The notes beneath the pieces were generated by a model. It searched no databases, was not told the DNA's origin, and worked only from the letters and a program-made list of their open reading frames with translations. From WHSW01 sp963821345 (GTDB taxonomy: Bacteria; Actinomycetota; Thermoleophilia; Solirubrobacterales; 70-9): DNA of 64,000 nt. Shown here piece after piece: positions 43,293 through 52,149 of this stretch. The stretch is from the NCBI GenBank assembly GCA_963821345.1, contig CAWGDM010000012.1, positions 186,001 through 250,000 on the forward strand. Direction: 5' to 3'. Every line of letters starts with the position of its first letter. Positions within the stretch are counted from its first letter, which is position 1. The position numbers were made by a program, and so were the translations under genes.

Positions 43293-44777
43293 CTAGGCGG
43301 CCTCGGAGTAGGCCCCCTCCTGGCTGCCCATCTCCTGGCGCTCGGCGGCGCCCTGGTGCGCCTGCGCCGGCACCGACTCGACCACGGTCGCGGCCACCGC
43401 GACGGCGACCCCCATCAGCACGGCGCCGATCAGATAGGCGAGGTGGTAGCCGGAGTTGAGCGCCGCGTCGCGCGAGGTCCCGTCCGCGATCAGGTTGTCC
43501 GAGTGCTGGCTCGCGAGGGTCGCGAGCACCGCGAGCCCGATCGCGCCGCCGACCTGCGTGGTGGTGTTGACCAGGCCCGAGGCAAGGCCGGAATCGCTCG
43601 GGGTGGCGCCCGACATCGCCAGCGTCATCAGCGCCGGGAACGAGACCCCGGCACCGACCCCGAGCAGCACCATCACGGGGAAGACCTCGGTCCAGTAGTC
43701 GCCCTCGACCGAGGTTCGGGTGAATAACGCCAGCGCCCCGGTCGCGAAGACGAGGCCGGTGATCAGGGCCGCCTTCGGCCCGATCCCCATGATGATCCTC
43801 TCCGCGTAGCGAAGCGAGAGCGTGCCCATCACCAGGCACGAGGGCAGGAACGCGAGCCCGACCTCGAGCGCGTCGTAGCCGAGGATCCCCTGCAGGTATA
43901 GGGCGCCCATGAAGAACATGCCGAAGAAGCCGACCACCAGCAGGCCCATGACGATGTTGGCCCCGGCGACGTTGCGCGAGCGAAACAGCCGCAGCGGCAT
44001 CAGCGGGTTCGCGATTCGTGCCTGGCGCAGCACGAACGCAACCAGCAGCGCGATCGCGACCGCACCCAGGATCAGGGTCTGCGCCGAGCCGAAGCCGTTG
44101 TCGCCCGCCTCCAGCAGGGTGTAGACGGCCAGCATCACGCCGCTGGTGATCAGCACCGCGCCCGGGACGTCGGCGCCCTCGGACAGGCCGATGCCGGGTC
44201 GGTCCTCGACCAGGCGCAGCGCCGCCAGGCCGACGCCGATCCCGACCGGCAGGTTGATGACGAAGATCCAGTGCCAGCTGATCACCTGGGTGATCACGCC
44301 GCCGGTGATCAGCCCGATCGAGGCGCCGGCCGAGGCGACGAACGCGTAGACCCCGATCGCCTTCGCCTGCTCGCGCGGCTCGGGGAACATGGTCACGATC
44401 ATCCCCAGGATCACCGCCGAGGCGACCGCACCGCCGGCGCCCTGGACGAACCGCGCCGCGACCAGCCAGCCCTGCGTCTGGGCCGTCGCGCAGGCGAGCG
44501 AGGCGAGCGTGAACACCACCAGGCCGATCAGGAAGATCCGGCGCTGGCCGATCAGGTCGCCGAGCCGCCCGGAAAGCAGCAACAGGCCGCCGAAGGCGAT
44601 CAGGTAGGCGTTCACGACCCAGGCGAGGCTCGACTGCGAGAAGCCGAGGTCGCCCTGGATCGTCGGCAGCGCGACGTTGACGATCGTCGCGTCGAGAACG
44701 ATCATCAGCATCCCGCCGCAGAGGACGTACAGCGCCAGCCAGCGGCGGCGCTCGTCGGTGTCCGTTTCAGTCGTCAT
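43293..44777 (-). CDS. MFS transporter, DHA2/QacA-EmrB family
   Basis: 494 residues with 14 TM segments. Motif A SGRLGDLIGQRRIFLIGLVV, motif C-like ASAGASIGLITGGVITQVIS and IFVINLPVGIGVGLAALRLV are typical of DHA2 proton-driven multidrug exporters; VIVLDATIVNVALPTIQGDL near the start is the family's opening with the TM1 Asp. An AAGGGCAAGGG ribosome-binding site precedes the ATG. No adjacent regulator of the TetR or MarR type. Cargo unknown. Confidence 0.92.
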   Translation of the reverse strand: MTTETDTDERRRWLALYVLCGGMLMIVLDATIVNVALPTIQGDLGFSQSSLAWVVNAYLIAFGGLLLLSGRLGDLIGQRRIFLIGLVVFTLASLACATAQTQGWLVAARFVQGAGGAVASAVILGMIVTMFPEPREQAKAIGVYAFVASAGASIGLITGGVITQVISWHWIFVINLPVGIGVGLAALRLVEDRPGIGLSEGADVPGAVLITSGVMLAVYTLLEAGDNGFGSAQTLILGAVAIALLVAFVLRQARIANPLMPLRLFRSRNVAGANIVMGLLVVGFFGMFFMGALYLQGILGYDALEVGLAFLPSCLVMGTLSLRYAERIIMGIGPKAALITGLVFATGALALFTRTSVEGDYWTEVFPVMVLLGVGAGVSFPALMTLAMSGATPSDSGLASGLVNTTTQVGGAIGLAVLATLASQHSDNLIADGTSRDAALNSGYHLAYLIGAVLMGVAVAVAATVVESVPAQAHQGAAERQEMGSQEGAYSEAA

Positions 44778-44863
44778 CCCTTGCCCTTTCCCGTTCCATT
44801 TCAGGGTAGAGACCGGGGTGGCGCCACGAACTCATCGCTTGGATAACCAGTTGCAGACCGAAC

Positions 44864-46414
44864 TCAGGCCGCGACGCTCGAGAGATGCTCGTGCACGAGG
44901 CGGACGACGGTCGCGCCCTCGCCGACCGCGGTCGCGCAGCGCTTGATCGAGCCGGAGCGCGCGTCCCCGGCCGCATAGACGCCGGGGACGCTGGTCTCCA
45001 GCAGGCCGGTCGCCCCGGCATCCTCGCCGGTGAGGATGAAACCGTTCTCGTCACGGGCGACCACGTCGCCGAGCCAGTTGGTGCAGGGGGCCGCGCCCAG
45101 AAAGCAGAACAGGAACCGCAGCGACACCCGCTCGCCGTCGGTCAGGGTCACGGCATCGAGGCTGCCGTCCTCGCCGTGTAGCTCTGCGACCTCGCCGCGA
45201 TCGCGCACCACGACCCCGTTGCGGTTGAGCTCGTCGAGCAGGTAGTGCGACATCGTCTCGCTCAGATCAGCCCGGCGATGCAGCAGGGTGACCAGCGCGC
45301 CGCCGCGCGCAAGCCAGACCGCCGCCTGGCCGGCGGAGTTGCCGCCGCCGACGACCCCGACCCGTTGCGCGGCGCACAGGTGCGCCTCCGGCGGCCCGGC
45401 CGCGTAGAAAACGCTGATCCCCTCGTAGTCCTCGAGCTCGGCCACCGGCAGCCTGCGATAGTCGGCCCCGGTTGCGAGGACCACGGCACGGGCCGAGATC
45501 TCGTGGTCGTCCTCGAGGCGGACCAGGTGGCGGCCGTCACCGGGCTCGAGCGCCAGCGCCCGGTAGGGCGTCGCCGTCCGGGCCGAGAACTTGCGGGCCT
45601 GGGTGACCGCGCGGCTGGTCAGCTCCGAGCCGCTGATCCCGGCGGGGAAGCCGAGGTAGTTCTCGATCCGCCGCGACGATCCCGCCTGACCGCCCAGCAC
45701 GGTGCTCTCGACGACCAGCGTGTCGAGTCCCTCGGAGGCGCCGTAGACCGCGGCGCCCAGGCCCGCCGGCCCGCCGCCGACGACGAGCAGGTCGACCTCC
45801 TCCCGCGGCGCCAGCTCGAGCCCGATCCCGAGCGCGCGCGAGAGCTCGCCGTTGCTGGGCCGGCGAAGGTCGGGCCCGCCCGGGAGACGGACGAGCGGCA
45901 GCTCCGAGTCATCGGCGCCGGACTCGGGGTCGTGGCGCGTGTGCGGCAGCTTGGCGCGCTTCGCGAACTCGACCAGGCTGCGGGTTCGCTCCGATGACTG
46001 CGCCCCGACGATCTCGATCCCGATCCCCTCGCGCTGCTGGAGCAGCTCGCGCCGGCGCACGAAGGTGGTCAGCAGCAGGTCGGCCAGCGGACCATCCTCG
46101 AACAGCAGCGGCCGCAGAACCTCGCGGTCGACGGCGATGTAGCGCATCGGCTCGGTCGCGACCGCGGTCAGGAAGACCGTCTGCCCAGAGAGCAGGTTGA
46201 TCTCGCCGAGGAAGCCCCTGGCCCCGTGACGCACGACTTCGTTCCCGGCCCCGTCGAGCACCGCTGCCTCACCCTCGAGGATGGCGATGAACGGGTAGCG
46301 GCGATCGCCGACCTCGAACAGCTTCTCGCCGACCTGCGCGCTGCGCTCCTCGCCGAGCTCGGACAGCGTCTCGAGCTGGGACTCGGAGAGCACGGTGCTG
46401 GCCGGTTTGGACAC
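44864..46414 (-). CDS. cNMP-binding domain + thioredoxin-reductase-like flavoprotein
   Basis: 516 residues from GTG 46414. Residues ~15-130 are a cyclic-nucleotide-binding fold (PFIAILEGEAAVLDGAGNEV, GARGFLGEINLLSGQTVFLT); 130-200 a linker domain with FAKRAKLPHTRHD; 205-510 a FAD/NAD domain (LLVVGGGPAGLGAAVYGASE; VESTVLGGQAGSSRRIENYL; VGVVGGGNSAGQAAVWLA; VPGVYAAGDAR). The CxxC redox pair of real thioredoxin reductases is absent: the position reads GPPEAHLCAAQ. Thus it is not a dithiol reductase as such. Relatives often sit beside UBP-type zinc-finger genes; one lies 9 kb away at 55342. Leaderless -10 TACGCT. Confidence 0.88.
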   Translation of the reverse strand: MSKPASTVLSESQLETLSELGEERSAQVGEKLFEVGDRRYPFIAILEGEAAVLDGAGNEVVRHGARGFLGEINLLSGQTVFLTAVATEPMRYIAVDREVLRPLLFEDGPLADLLLTTFVRRRELLQQREGIGIEIVGAQSSERTRSLVEFAKRAKLPHTRHDPESGADDSELPLVRLPGGPDLRRPSNGELSRALGIGLELAPREEVDLLVVGGGPAGLGAAVYGASEGLDTLVVESTVLGGQAGSSRRIENYLGFPAGISGSELTSRAVTQARKFSARTATPYRALALEPGDGRHLVRLEDDHEISARAVVLATGADYRRLPVAELEDYEGISVFYAAGPPEAHLCAAQRVGVVGGGNSAGQAAVWLARGGALVTLLHRRADLSETMSHYLLDELNRNGVVVRDRGEVAELHGEDGSLDAVTLTDGERVSLRFLFCFLGAAPCTNWLGDVVARDENGFILTGEDAGATGLLETSVPGVYAAGDARSGSIKRCATAVGEGATVVRLVHEHLSSVAA

Positions 46415-46420
46415 GGGTTG

Positions 46421-46426
46421 AGCGTA
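46421..46426 (-). promoter_or_regulatory. -10-like TACGCT before cNMP flavoprotein
   Basis: Minus-strand TACGCT ends 6 nt before the GTG at 46414. Confidence 0.45.
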
Positions 46427-46491
46427 CTCAGGGCCGTCGCTAGTCGCGCACCATTGGGTCGCGCGGCAGAACGGCGCGGTGCCGTGCGGGC

Positions 46492-46707
46492 TCAGTCGGG
46501 GGTATCGGCGCGGCGAATCGCCGAGACCGCGTACCAGCCGAAACCGATCACGCCCACGAAGAGCGCGATCAGGCCGACCACGACCCCGATCAAGAAGAAG
46601 GCAGCGAGCACGACGAGGAGCCAGACGATCACGGCGAGGGTCAACTTGACCCCGATCAGGTCGGAGATCTCGGGATTCTGGCCCGCGGGCTTCCGTTCCT
46701 CGCTCAC
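46492..46707 (-). CDS. small two-TM membrane protein
   Basis: 71 residues from GTG 46707. A polar N-terminus (MSEERKPAGQNPEISDLIGV) precedes two hydrophobic helices (about 22-41 and 43-62) and a short basic/acidic tail. No family recognised. TACATT at 46715-46720 on the minus strand ends 7 nt before the start, indicating leaderless expression. Divergent from the DUF2252 gene. Confidence 0.75.
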   Translation of the reverse strand: MSEERKPAGQNPEISDLIGVKLTLAVIVWLLVVLAAFFLIGVVVGLIALFVGVIGFGWYAVSAIRRADTPD

Positions 46708-46714
46708 GTCGGGG

Positions 46715-46720
46715 AATGTA
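46715..46720 (-). promoter_or_regulatory. -10-like TACATT before small membrane protein
   Basis: Minus-strand TACATT ends 7 nt before the GTG at 46707, in the 115-bp gap to the DUF2252 gene. Confidence 0.4.
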
Positions 46721-46822
46721 TTGCGTCGTGGAAGGCAATACTTTCGCGATCGGCAACTCCAAGCTCCCAGAGGACCGGATGACCGAGGACCTCCAGCCGC
46801 GAGCCCATTCGAGGGCTGGTCT

Positions 46823-48256
46823 GTGAACGAGCACCCCAGGGTTGCGTCGCTGCCGAACCCGGAGTACCTGGGGCCGCGCTCACCCGCCGAGTGCGCTGCG
46901 CGGGGGCACAGCGCGCGCGAGCAGGTTCCGCCCGAGCAGCAGGCGGCCTGGGCACCGGCGGCGAACCGGGCTGATCCCGTCGCGATGCTCGAGCGACAAG
47001 CCGAGCAGCGGATCCCGGAGCTGGTGCCGATTCGGCACCGCCGAATGGCGATGTCGGCGTTCGCGTTCTATCGCGGCGGGGCGGCGGTGATGGCCGCCGA
47101 TCTGGCGGCGTCGCCCCACAGCGGGCTCCGCGCCCAGCTGTGCGGCGACGCTCACCTGCTCAACTTCGGCCTCTTCGAGACGCCTGAGCGGACGTTGATC
47201 TTCGGGCTCAACGACTTCGATGAGACGCTCCCCGGCCCCTTCGATTGGGACGTGAAGCGGCTTGCCGCCAGCGTCGAGATCGCCGGGCGGGACCTGGGGT
47301 TCAGCGCCCACTCGCGAGGGCAGGCGGTGCTCGCGACCGTACGGTCATACCGAGAGGCGCTCGCGGAGTTCGCCGAGGACGGCCACCTCGGGGTTTGGTA
47401 CGCGCGCCTTCCGGCCGAGGATCTGCGAAACCGCCTCACGGACCTGGCCGATCCTGAGTCGGGCAAAGCGGTCGGCAAGAGCATCCGCAAGGCGCTACGG
47501 CACGATCACGTTCGGGCGTTCGATCGTCTGGTTACCGACGACGGCGGCTCACTCAGGTTCTTGAGCACGCCGCCGCTGATCGTCCCGGCCGAGGAGTTGC
47601 TCGACGCCAGCCAGCGCGAGCGCTACGTGGAGGTCGTCCAATCCTTCCTGCGCCAGTACCGAGAGAGCCTGCCGCCGGACCGCCGCACCCTGGTCGAGTC
47701 CTACCGGTTCGTCCACCTCGCCCGGAAGGTGGTTGGGGTGGGCAGCGTCGGCACGCGCTGTTGGGCGGTCCTGCTGATGGGGCACAACCCGGAGGACCCG
47801 TTGATCCTGCAGCTGAAGGAAGCAGAACGATCGGTGCTCGCGCCATACGCAGGCGACACCGTCTATGAGTCGCAGGGCCGCAGAGTTGTCGAGGGCCAGC
47901 GTCTGATGCAGGCGGCGAGCGACCCACTGCTCGGCTGGTACCAGCTCGAAGGGTGGGACGGGCAGCACCGCAGCTTCTATGTGCGCCAACTCTGGGACGG
48001 CAAGGCCTCGGTCGATCTTTCACACCTGAGTCCGATCGGCCTGCAGGTCTACGGCGAGAGCTGCGGCTGGACGCTGGCCCGAGGTCACGCCCGTTCGGGT
48101 GACCGCATCGCCCTGGCGGCCTACGTGGGTGGGGATGATGCATTCGATCAGGCAATCACGGCCTTCGCCGCCGCCTACGCCGACACCAACGAGACCGACT
48201 ACCAGCGGCTTCTCGACGCGATCAGCGAAGGGCGAATCGTTGCCGCAGACTCATGA
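46823..48256 (+). CDS. DUF2252 family protein
   Basis: 477 residues from GTG 46823. Kinase-like DUF2252 landmarks: ARGHSAREQVPPEQQAAWAP, RQAEQRIPELVPIRHRRMAM, AFAFYRGGAAVMAADLA, LCGDAHLLNFGLFETPERTL (H-x-x-N-F-G) and FGLNDFDETLPGPFDWDVKR (D-F-D-E). The GDxHxxNFG and DFDE motifs resemble aminoglycoside-phosphotransferase-type catalytic loops, so phosphotransfer is possible but unproven for the family. Its TGA and the TGA of the convergent MMPL gene lie in the palindrome TCATGA. Upstream frame is open but nothing there is conserved. Confidence 0.88.
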   Translation: MNEHPRVASLPNPEYLGPRSPAECAARGHSAREQVPPEQQAAWAPAANRADPVAMLERQAEQRIPELVPIRHRRMAMSAFAFYRGGAAVMAADLAASPHSGLRAQLCGDAHLLNFGLFETPERTLIFGLNDFDETLPGPFDWDVKRLAASVEIAGRDLGFSAHSRGQAVLATVRSYREALAEFAEDGHLGVWYARLPAEDLRNRLTDLADPESGKAVGKSIRKALRHDHVRAFDRLVTDDGGSLRFLSTPPLIVPAEELLDASQRERYVEVVQSFLRQYRESLPPDRRTLVESYRFVHLARKVVGVGSVGTRCWAVLLMGHNPEDPLILQLKEAERSVLAPYAGDTVYESQGRRVVEGQRLMQAASDPLLGWYQLEGWDGQHRSFYVRQLWDGKASVDLSHLSPIGLQVYGESCGWTLARGHARSGDRIALAAYVGGDDAFDQAITAFAAAYADTNETDYQRLLDAISEGRIVAADS

Positions 48257-50471
48257 CCGGTCGCTGGTCGGCACCAAAGCGCTACCAGCACGGACGGTCG
48301 GGCGAGGCGGGGTCGCGTCGCCGTGTCGGACCCGCACGTCGGGCAGGACGCGATCGAGCCACCGCGGCAGATACCAGGCAGACGGCCCCGCGAGCCGGAG
48401 CAGCACCGGCACCAGGACGAGCCGCACGACGAAGGTATCCAACAGCACGGCGATCCCGAGGACGACGCCCATCTCCTTGGGCGGCAGCGGTCCGGAGAGG
48501 GCAAAGGTGAAGAAGACGGTCACCATGACCGCGCCGGCGGCGAAGATCACCCGCCCGGAGTCGGCTAGGCCCCCGACCATCGCCTTGCGAGCGTCGCCGT
48601 CGGCGTCCCAGCGCTCTTTGGCCGAGGCGAGCAGGAAGACCGTGTAGTCCATCGAGATCGCGAAGATCATCGCGAAGAAGAACACCGGCGCCCAGGCGTC
48701 GAGGAACCCCTGCGGCTCGAAGCCGAGCAATCCGGCGAGGTGGCCGTCCTGGAAGATCCACTTGGCGATCCCGAAGGCGGCGCCGGTGGCAAGCAGGTTG
48801 GAGACCACGCCGATCGCGGCGGCCACGGGCGCCTGGAATGCGATCAGCAGGACCAGGAAGCCGAGCGTCAGGACGACCCCGATGACCACCGGTGTCTTGG
48901 CCGCCAGCGCGGCCTCGAGATCGTGGTTCTCGGCCGCGGTGTCCCCCGATCAGGGTGCCGGAGGGAAGCCGCGAGCGCAGGCGATCGATCGTCGCGCCCA
49001 GCTCAGGGCTGGAGGGATCGCCGGTCGGGACCGCCTCGATCAGCACCTGGCCGCCATCGCCCCGCTCCGGCGGCAGCGAGTGGGCGATGCCCGGGTCGGC
49101 CCGCACTGCCCCCACAACCTGTTCGCGGTCGGCGGCCGGGGCGACGATCTGAAGCGCGCCCGGTGCGCCCGGTCCGAAGCCCGCCTGGATCTGCTCGTAG
49201 CCTTGCCGGGACTGGTCGTCGTGCGGCACCACCGTGATCGAGGGCATCGCGGTGCGCATCGAGAGCACCGGTAGAGCCAGGGCCACCAGCACCAGCACGG
49301 CGAGACCGCCGAACAGGTAGGGCCGCCGCCAGAGCAGCTCACCCCAGCGCGCTGAGCGCGGAGAGCGAGGCTCGCCGCTGCGCACCCAGGGAAGCGACAG
49401 GCGGTTGATCCTGGATCCGAGCTTGGCGAGCACCGCGGGGAGCAGCGTCAGCGTCGCGGCCAGCACGAAGAGGACCGCGACGATGATGCCCAGGGACGTC
49501 GAGCGGAAGGCGGGGCTCGGCACCAGCATCACCGCCGACAGCGAGACCAGCACGGTCAGCCCCGAGAAGAGGACCGCTTTGCCGGCCGTGTCCATCGTCG
49601 TCGCCACCGCCTCGACCGGGTCGAATCCCTGATCGAAGTGGGCGCCGCGGAATCGAACGACGATGAAAAGCGCGTAGTCGATGCCCAGCGCAAGCGCGAA
49701 CATCAGCGCGAAGTTCATCGCCCAGATCGAGATCGGCGAGACCAGCGTTCCGAGGAACAGCAGCCCGGCGGAGGCGATCAGGCCGACGATGGTCAGCATC
49801 AGCGGCAGACCTGCGGCCACCAGCGAGCCGAACGCCAGCACCAGGATCGCCATGGTCAGCGGCCAGGAGATCAGCTCGGACTTGAGCATCGCTTCCCGGT
49901 TGGCCTGATTGAAGTCCGACCACATGCCTGGGGCGCCGGTCAGGCTGACGGCAACTCCCGGCCGGGCGGCGTCGGCGAGCTTGACCTTGAGGCGGTCGGC
50001 GGCGTCCACCATCGCGTTTGGATCGGCGGCGGCGCCGGCCCGGATCACAGCCGTGTGGCCATCGGGCGAGATCGAGACGCCCGCCTGCGGCGGCGAGACC
50101 CGGCCGACGGCGGGATCACGCCGCAGGTACCGCTGCGAGCGCTCCACGGCTTGCCGGAACTCGGGCGCGGTCGCCACGAGGTCCGGTGAGTGGACGGCCA
50201 CCTGCAACGCGTAGCTGCCGTCGCCGGAGAAGTGGCGATCGATCTGCTCGCGGGCCTCGACCGACTGCGAGCCGTTCGCCTGCCAGCCGGCGCCCGAGAG
50301 CGCGGTCTCCACTCGCGGGGCGAGGATGCCGAGACCGACCGCGATCAGCGCCCAGGCGACGAAGACCCTTCCCTGGTGCTTCGCCGCCAGGCGGCCGAGC
50401 CGGCCGATTGGACCGAGGGCGCTCATCGCTTCACCCGACCTGGGCGAGAGCCGTCTGAGAATCGATCGCAT
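48251..50471 (-). CDS. MMPL transporter, frameshifted
   Basis: About 740 residues from ATG 50471, with AAGGAGG (50479-50485) eight nt upstream. MmpL layout: TM1 WALIAVGLGILAPRVETAL, first loop, FALMFALALGIDYALFIVVR (first Asp-Tyr), second loop, and FFFAMIFAISMDYTVFLLAS (second Asp-Tyr). The frame is broken near 48945 at a run of five G on the minus strand; with four G the sequence continues GDTAAENHDLEAALAAKTP into VVIGVVLTLGFLVLLI. Probably an exporter of lipids or drugs. The HD-LuxR regulator gene lies 92 bp upstream on the same strand. Confidence 0.85.
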
Positions 50472-50563
50472 TTCCTTGCCTCCTTGGTTGGTGAAGACAG
50501 CAAGGCGACCGTAGGCCTCGGTTCGGGGCCTGTCATGAGGCGTTCGCCTCAACTTCGGAGGGC

Positions 50564-52102
50564 TCAGTCGACGAGTCCGTGACGCATCGCATACAGCGAT
50601 GCCTCGGCACGGGTGGAGACGTCGAGCTTCGCGTAGATGTGCTCGATGTGGTTGCGGGCGGTCTTCTCGGTGATCGTCAGCCCCTGCGCGACGTCGCGGC
50701 TCGAGGCCCCGCGAGCGACGAGCAGCAGCACCTCGAGCTCGCGAGCGGTGAGCCCGGCGGGGCGAGCTCGCTCGCGAGCGCCGGCGCGTCGGTGGCCGGC
50801 CGCGGTGAGGACGTCCTCGGCCGCGTCAGCATCGATCCGCCCGTCGCGAACCTCAGCGCGGAGCGTGGCGGCGGCCTGCTCGGGCTCGAGCGCGTCCCGG
50901 TGCGGCCGCGCCTCCGTCATCGCGTGGTAGGCGTCCGCTGCCGCGAGGATCCGCGCTGAGGGCTCGAGGGCGGATCCCGGGAGCGAGCGGTGATACCCGG
51001 AGCCGTCGAGGCGCTCGTGGTGGCAGGCCGCGATCGCTCCGAGGCGGGCGAGGGCCTCCGGACGGGCGAGCATGCGCTCCGTGTAGTACGGGTGGAGGCG
51101 AACTCGTTCCCACTCGGCGTCGGTCAGCGGCCCGGCCTTGTCCCAGATCGTGTTCGGCACCCCGGTGCGCCCGAGGTCGTGGACGAGCGCCGCCCGGCGC
51201 AGCTCGGTGACCGCCTCGTCCGGAAGCCCGCCTTCCTGCGCGGCGCCAACCGCCAGCCTCGTGACGCCGCGCGAGTGGCCGGTGAACCAGGGCGACTTCA
51301 GATCGGCGAAGTCGGCGAGCGTCTCGAGGGCCGCGTCGAGCTGCTCGCCGACCAGTGGCTTGACCAGCCCCGGCTCGGCCGCGATCACAGCGTCCCAGCT
51401 CGACTCCTCGGCAAGCCCATCAAGGAGCTCGCCCGCGCAGTCGGTAAACGCCTCCACCAGGCGCGGGTCGAACTGGCTGCCGGCGCGCTCGCGCACGACC
51501 GCGACCGCGCCGTCGATGCCGCCGCTGCGGTGGTGGACCTCGGCGATCGCGGCGATCTGGACCAGCCTGATCGCCAGCGGCAGCTCCTCGCCCCGCGTCC
51601 CGGCCGGGATCCCCCTGCCATCCCAGCGCGCGAAGACGTGCACGAGCGGGTCCTGGACCTCGGGGCCGAGCCCGAGTCGCCGCGCGATCTGTGAGGCGAC
51701 CATGCAGTGCGCCGTCATCGCCTCGGCCGCGCTGCGCCCTCGAGTCGCCACCACCTCCGCCGCCATCCGCGCCCGCCTCAGCGGTGGGCGGCCGGTGCCG
51801 ACCCGGCCGAGCAGAAAGCCGATCATCGGCAGGCCGGCGAGATCGACCTCGTGAGCGGCCGCGCGAAACTCGATCTCGTCCCCGAACTGCGCCGCCAGCT
51901 CGTGGGAATCGGCCGTACACCCGACCCACGCCAACATCGCCGTGTAATAGACGGCGGCGCGCTCGGCGTCGTCGACGCCGACACGGTCCGCCAGCGCGAG
52001 GGCGATCCGGCACTGGCGCAGGACGTGCTCCTGTGGCATGCCGAGCCCGAGATCGGTCGCGAGCGACAAGGCCGCGATCAGCTCAGCCAGGCGCAGGCGC
52101 AT
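50564..52102 (-). CDS. tandem HD-GYP-like domains + LuxR-type HTH
   Basis: 512 residues. An N-terminal degenerate HD region (MTAHCMVASQIARRLGL, RWDGRGIPAGTRGEELPLAI), a second, better HD-GYP-like domain (ALVHDLGRTGVPNTIWDKAG; HHERLDGSGYHRSLPGSALE, with GYH in place of GYP) and a C-terminal LuxR helix-turn-helix (LTARELEVLLLVARGASSRD, then TITEKTARNHIEHIYAKL). HD-GYP domains can hydrolyse cyclic di-GMP; the HD metal pair is visible, but phosphodiesterase activity is not certain. It may couple a nucleotide signal to transcription, possibly of the neighbouring MMPL and flavoprotein genes. Confidence 0.87.
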   Translation of the reverse strand: MRLRLAELIAALSLATDLGLGMPQEHVLRQCRIALALADRVGVDDAERAAVYYTAMLAWVGCTADSHELAAQFGDEIEFRAAAHEVDLAGLPMIGFLLGRVGTGRPPLRRARMAAEVVATRGRSAAEAMTAHCMVASQIARRLGLGPEVQDPLVHVFARWDGRGIPAGTRGEELPLAIRLVQIAAIAEVHHRSGGIDGAVAVVRERAGSQFDPRLVEAFTDCAGELLDGLAEESSWDAVIAAEPGLVKPLVGEQLDAALETLADFADLKSPWFTGHSRGVTRLAVGAAQEGGLPDEAVTELRRAALVHDLGRTGVPNTIWDKAGPLTDAEWERVRLHPYYTERMLARPEALARLGAIAACHHERLDGSGYHRSLPGSALEPSARILAAADAYHAMTEARPHRDALEPEQAAATLRAEVRDGRIDADAAEDVLTAAGHRRAGARERARPAGLTARELEVLLLVARGASSRDVAQGLTITEKTARNHIEHIYAKLDVSTRAEASLYAMRHGLVD

Positions 52103-52149
52103 CTGCGCTCAGGCTATCCCGGCCTACTCCGCGCGCGATCGCTGCCCTG

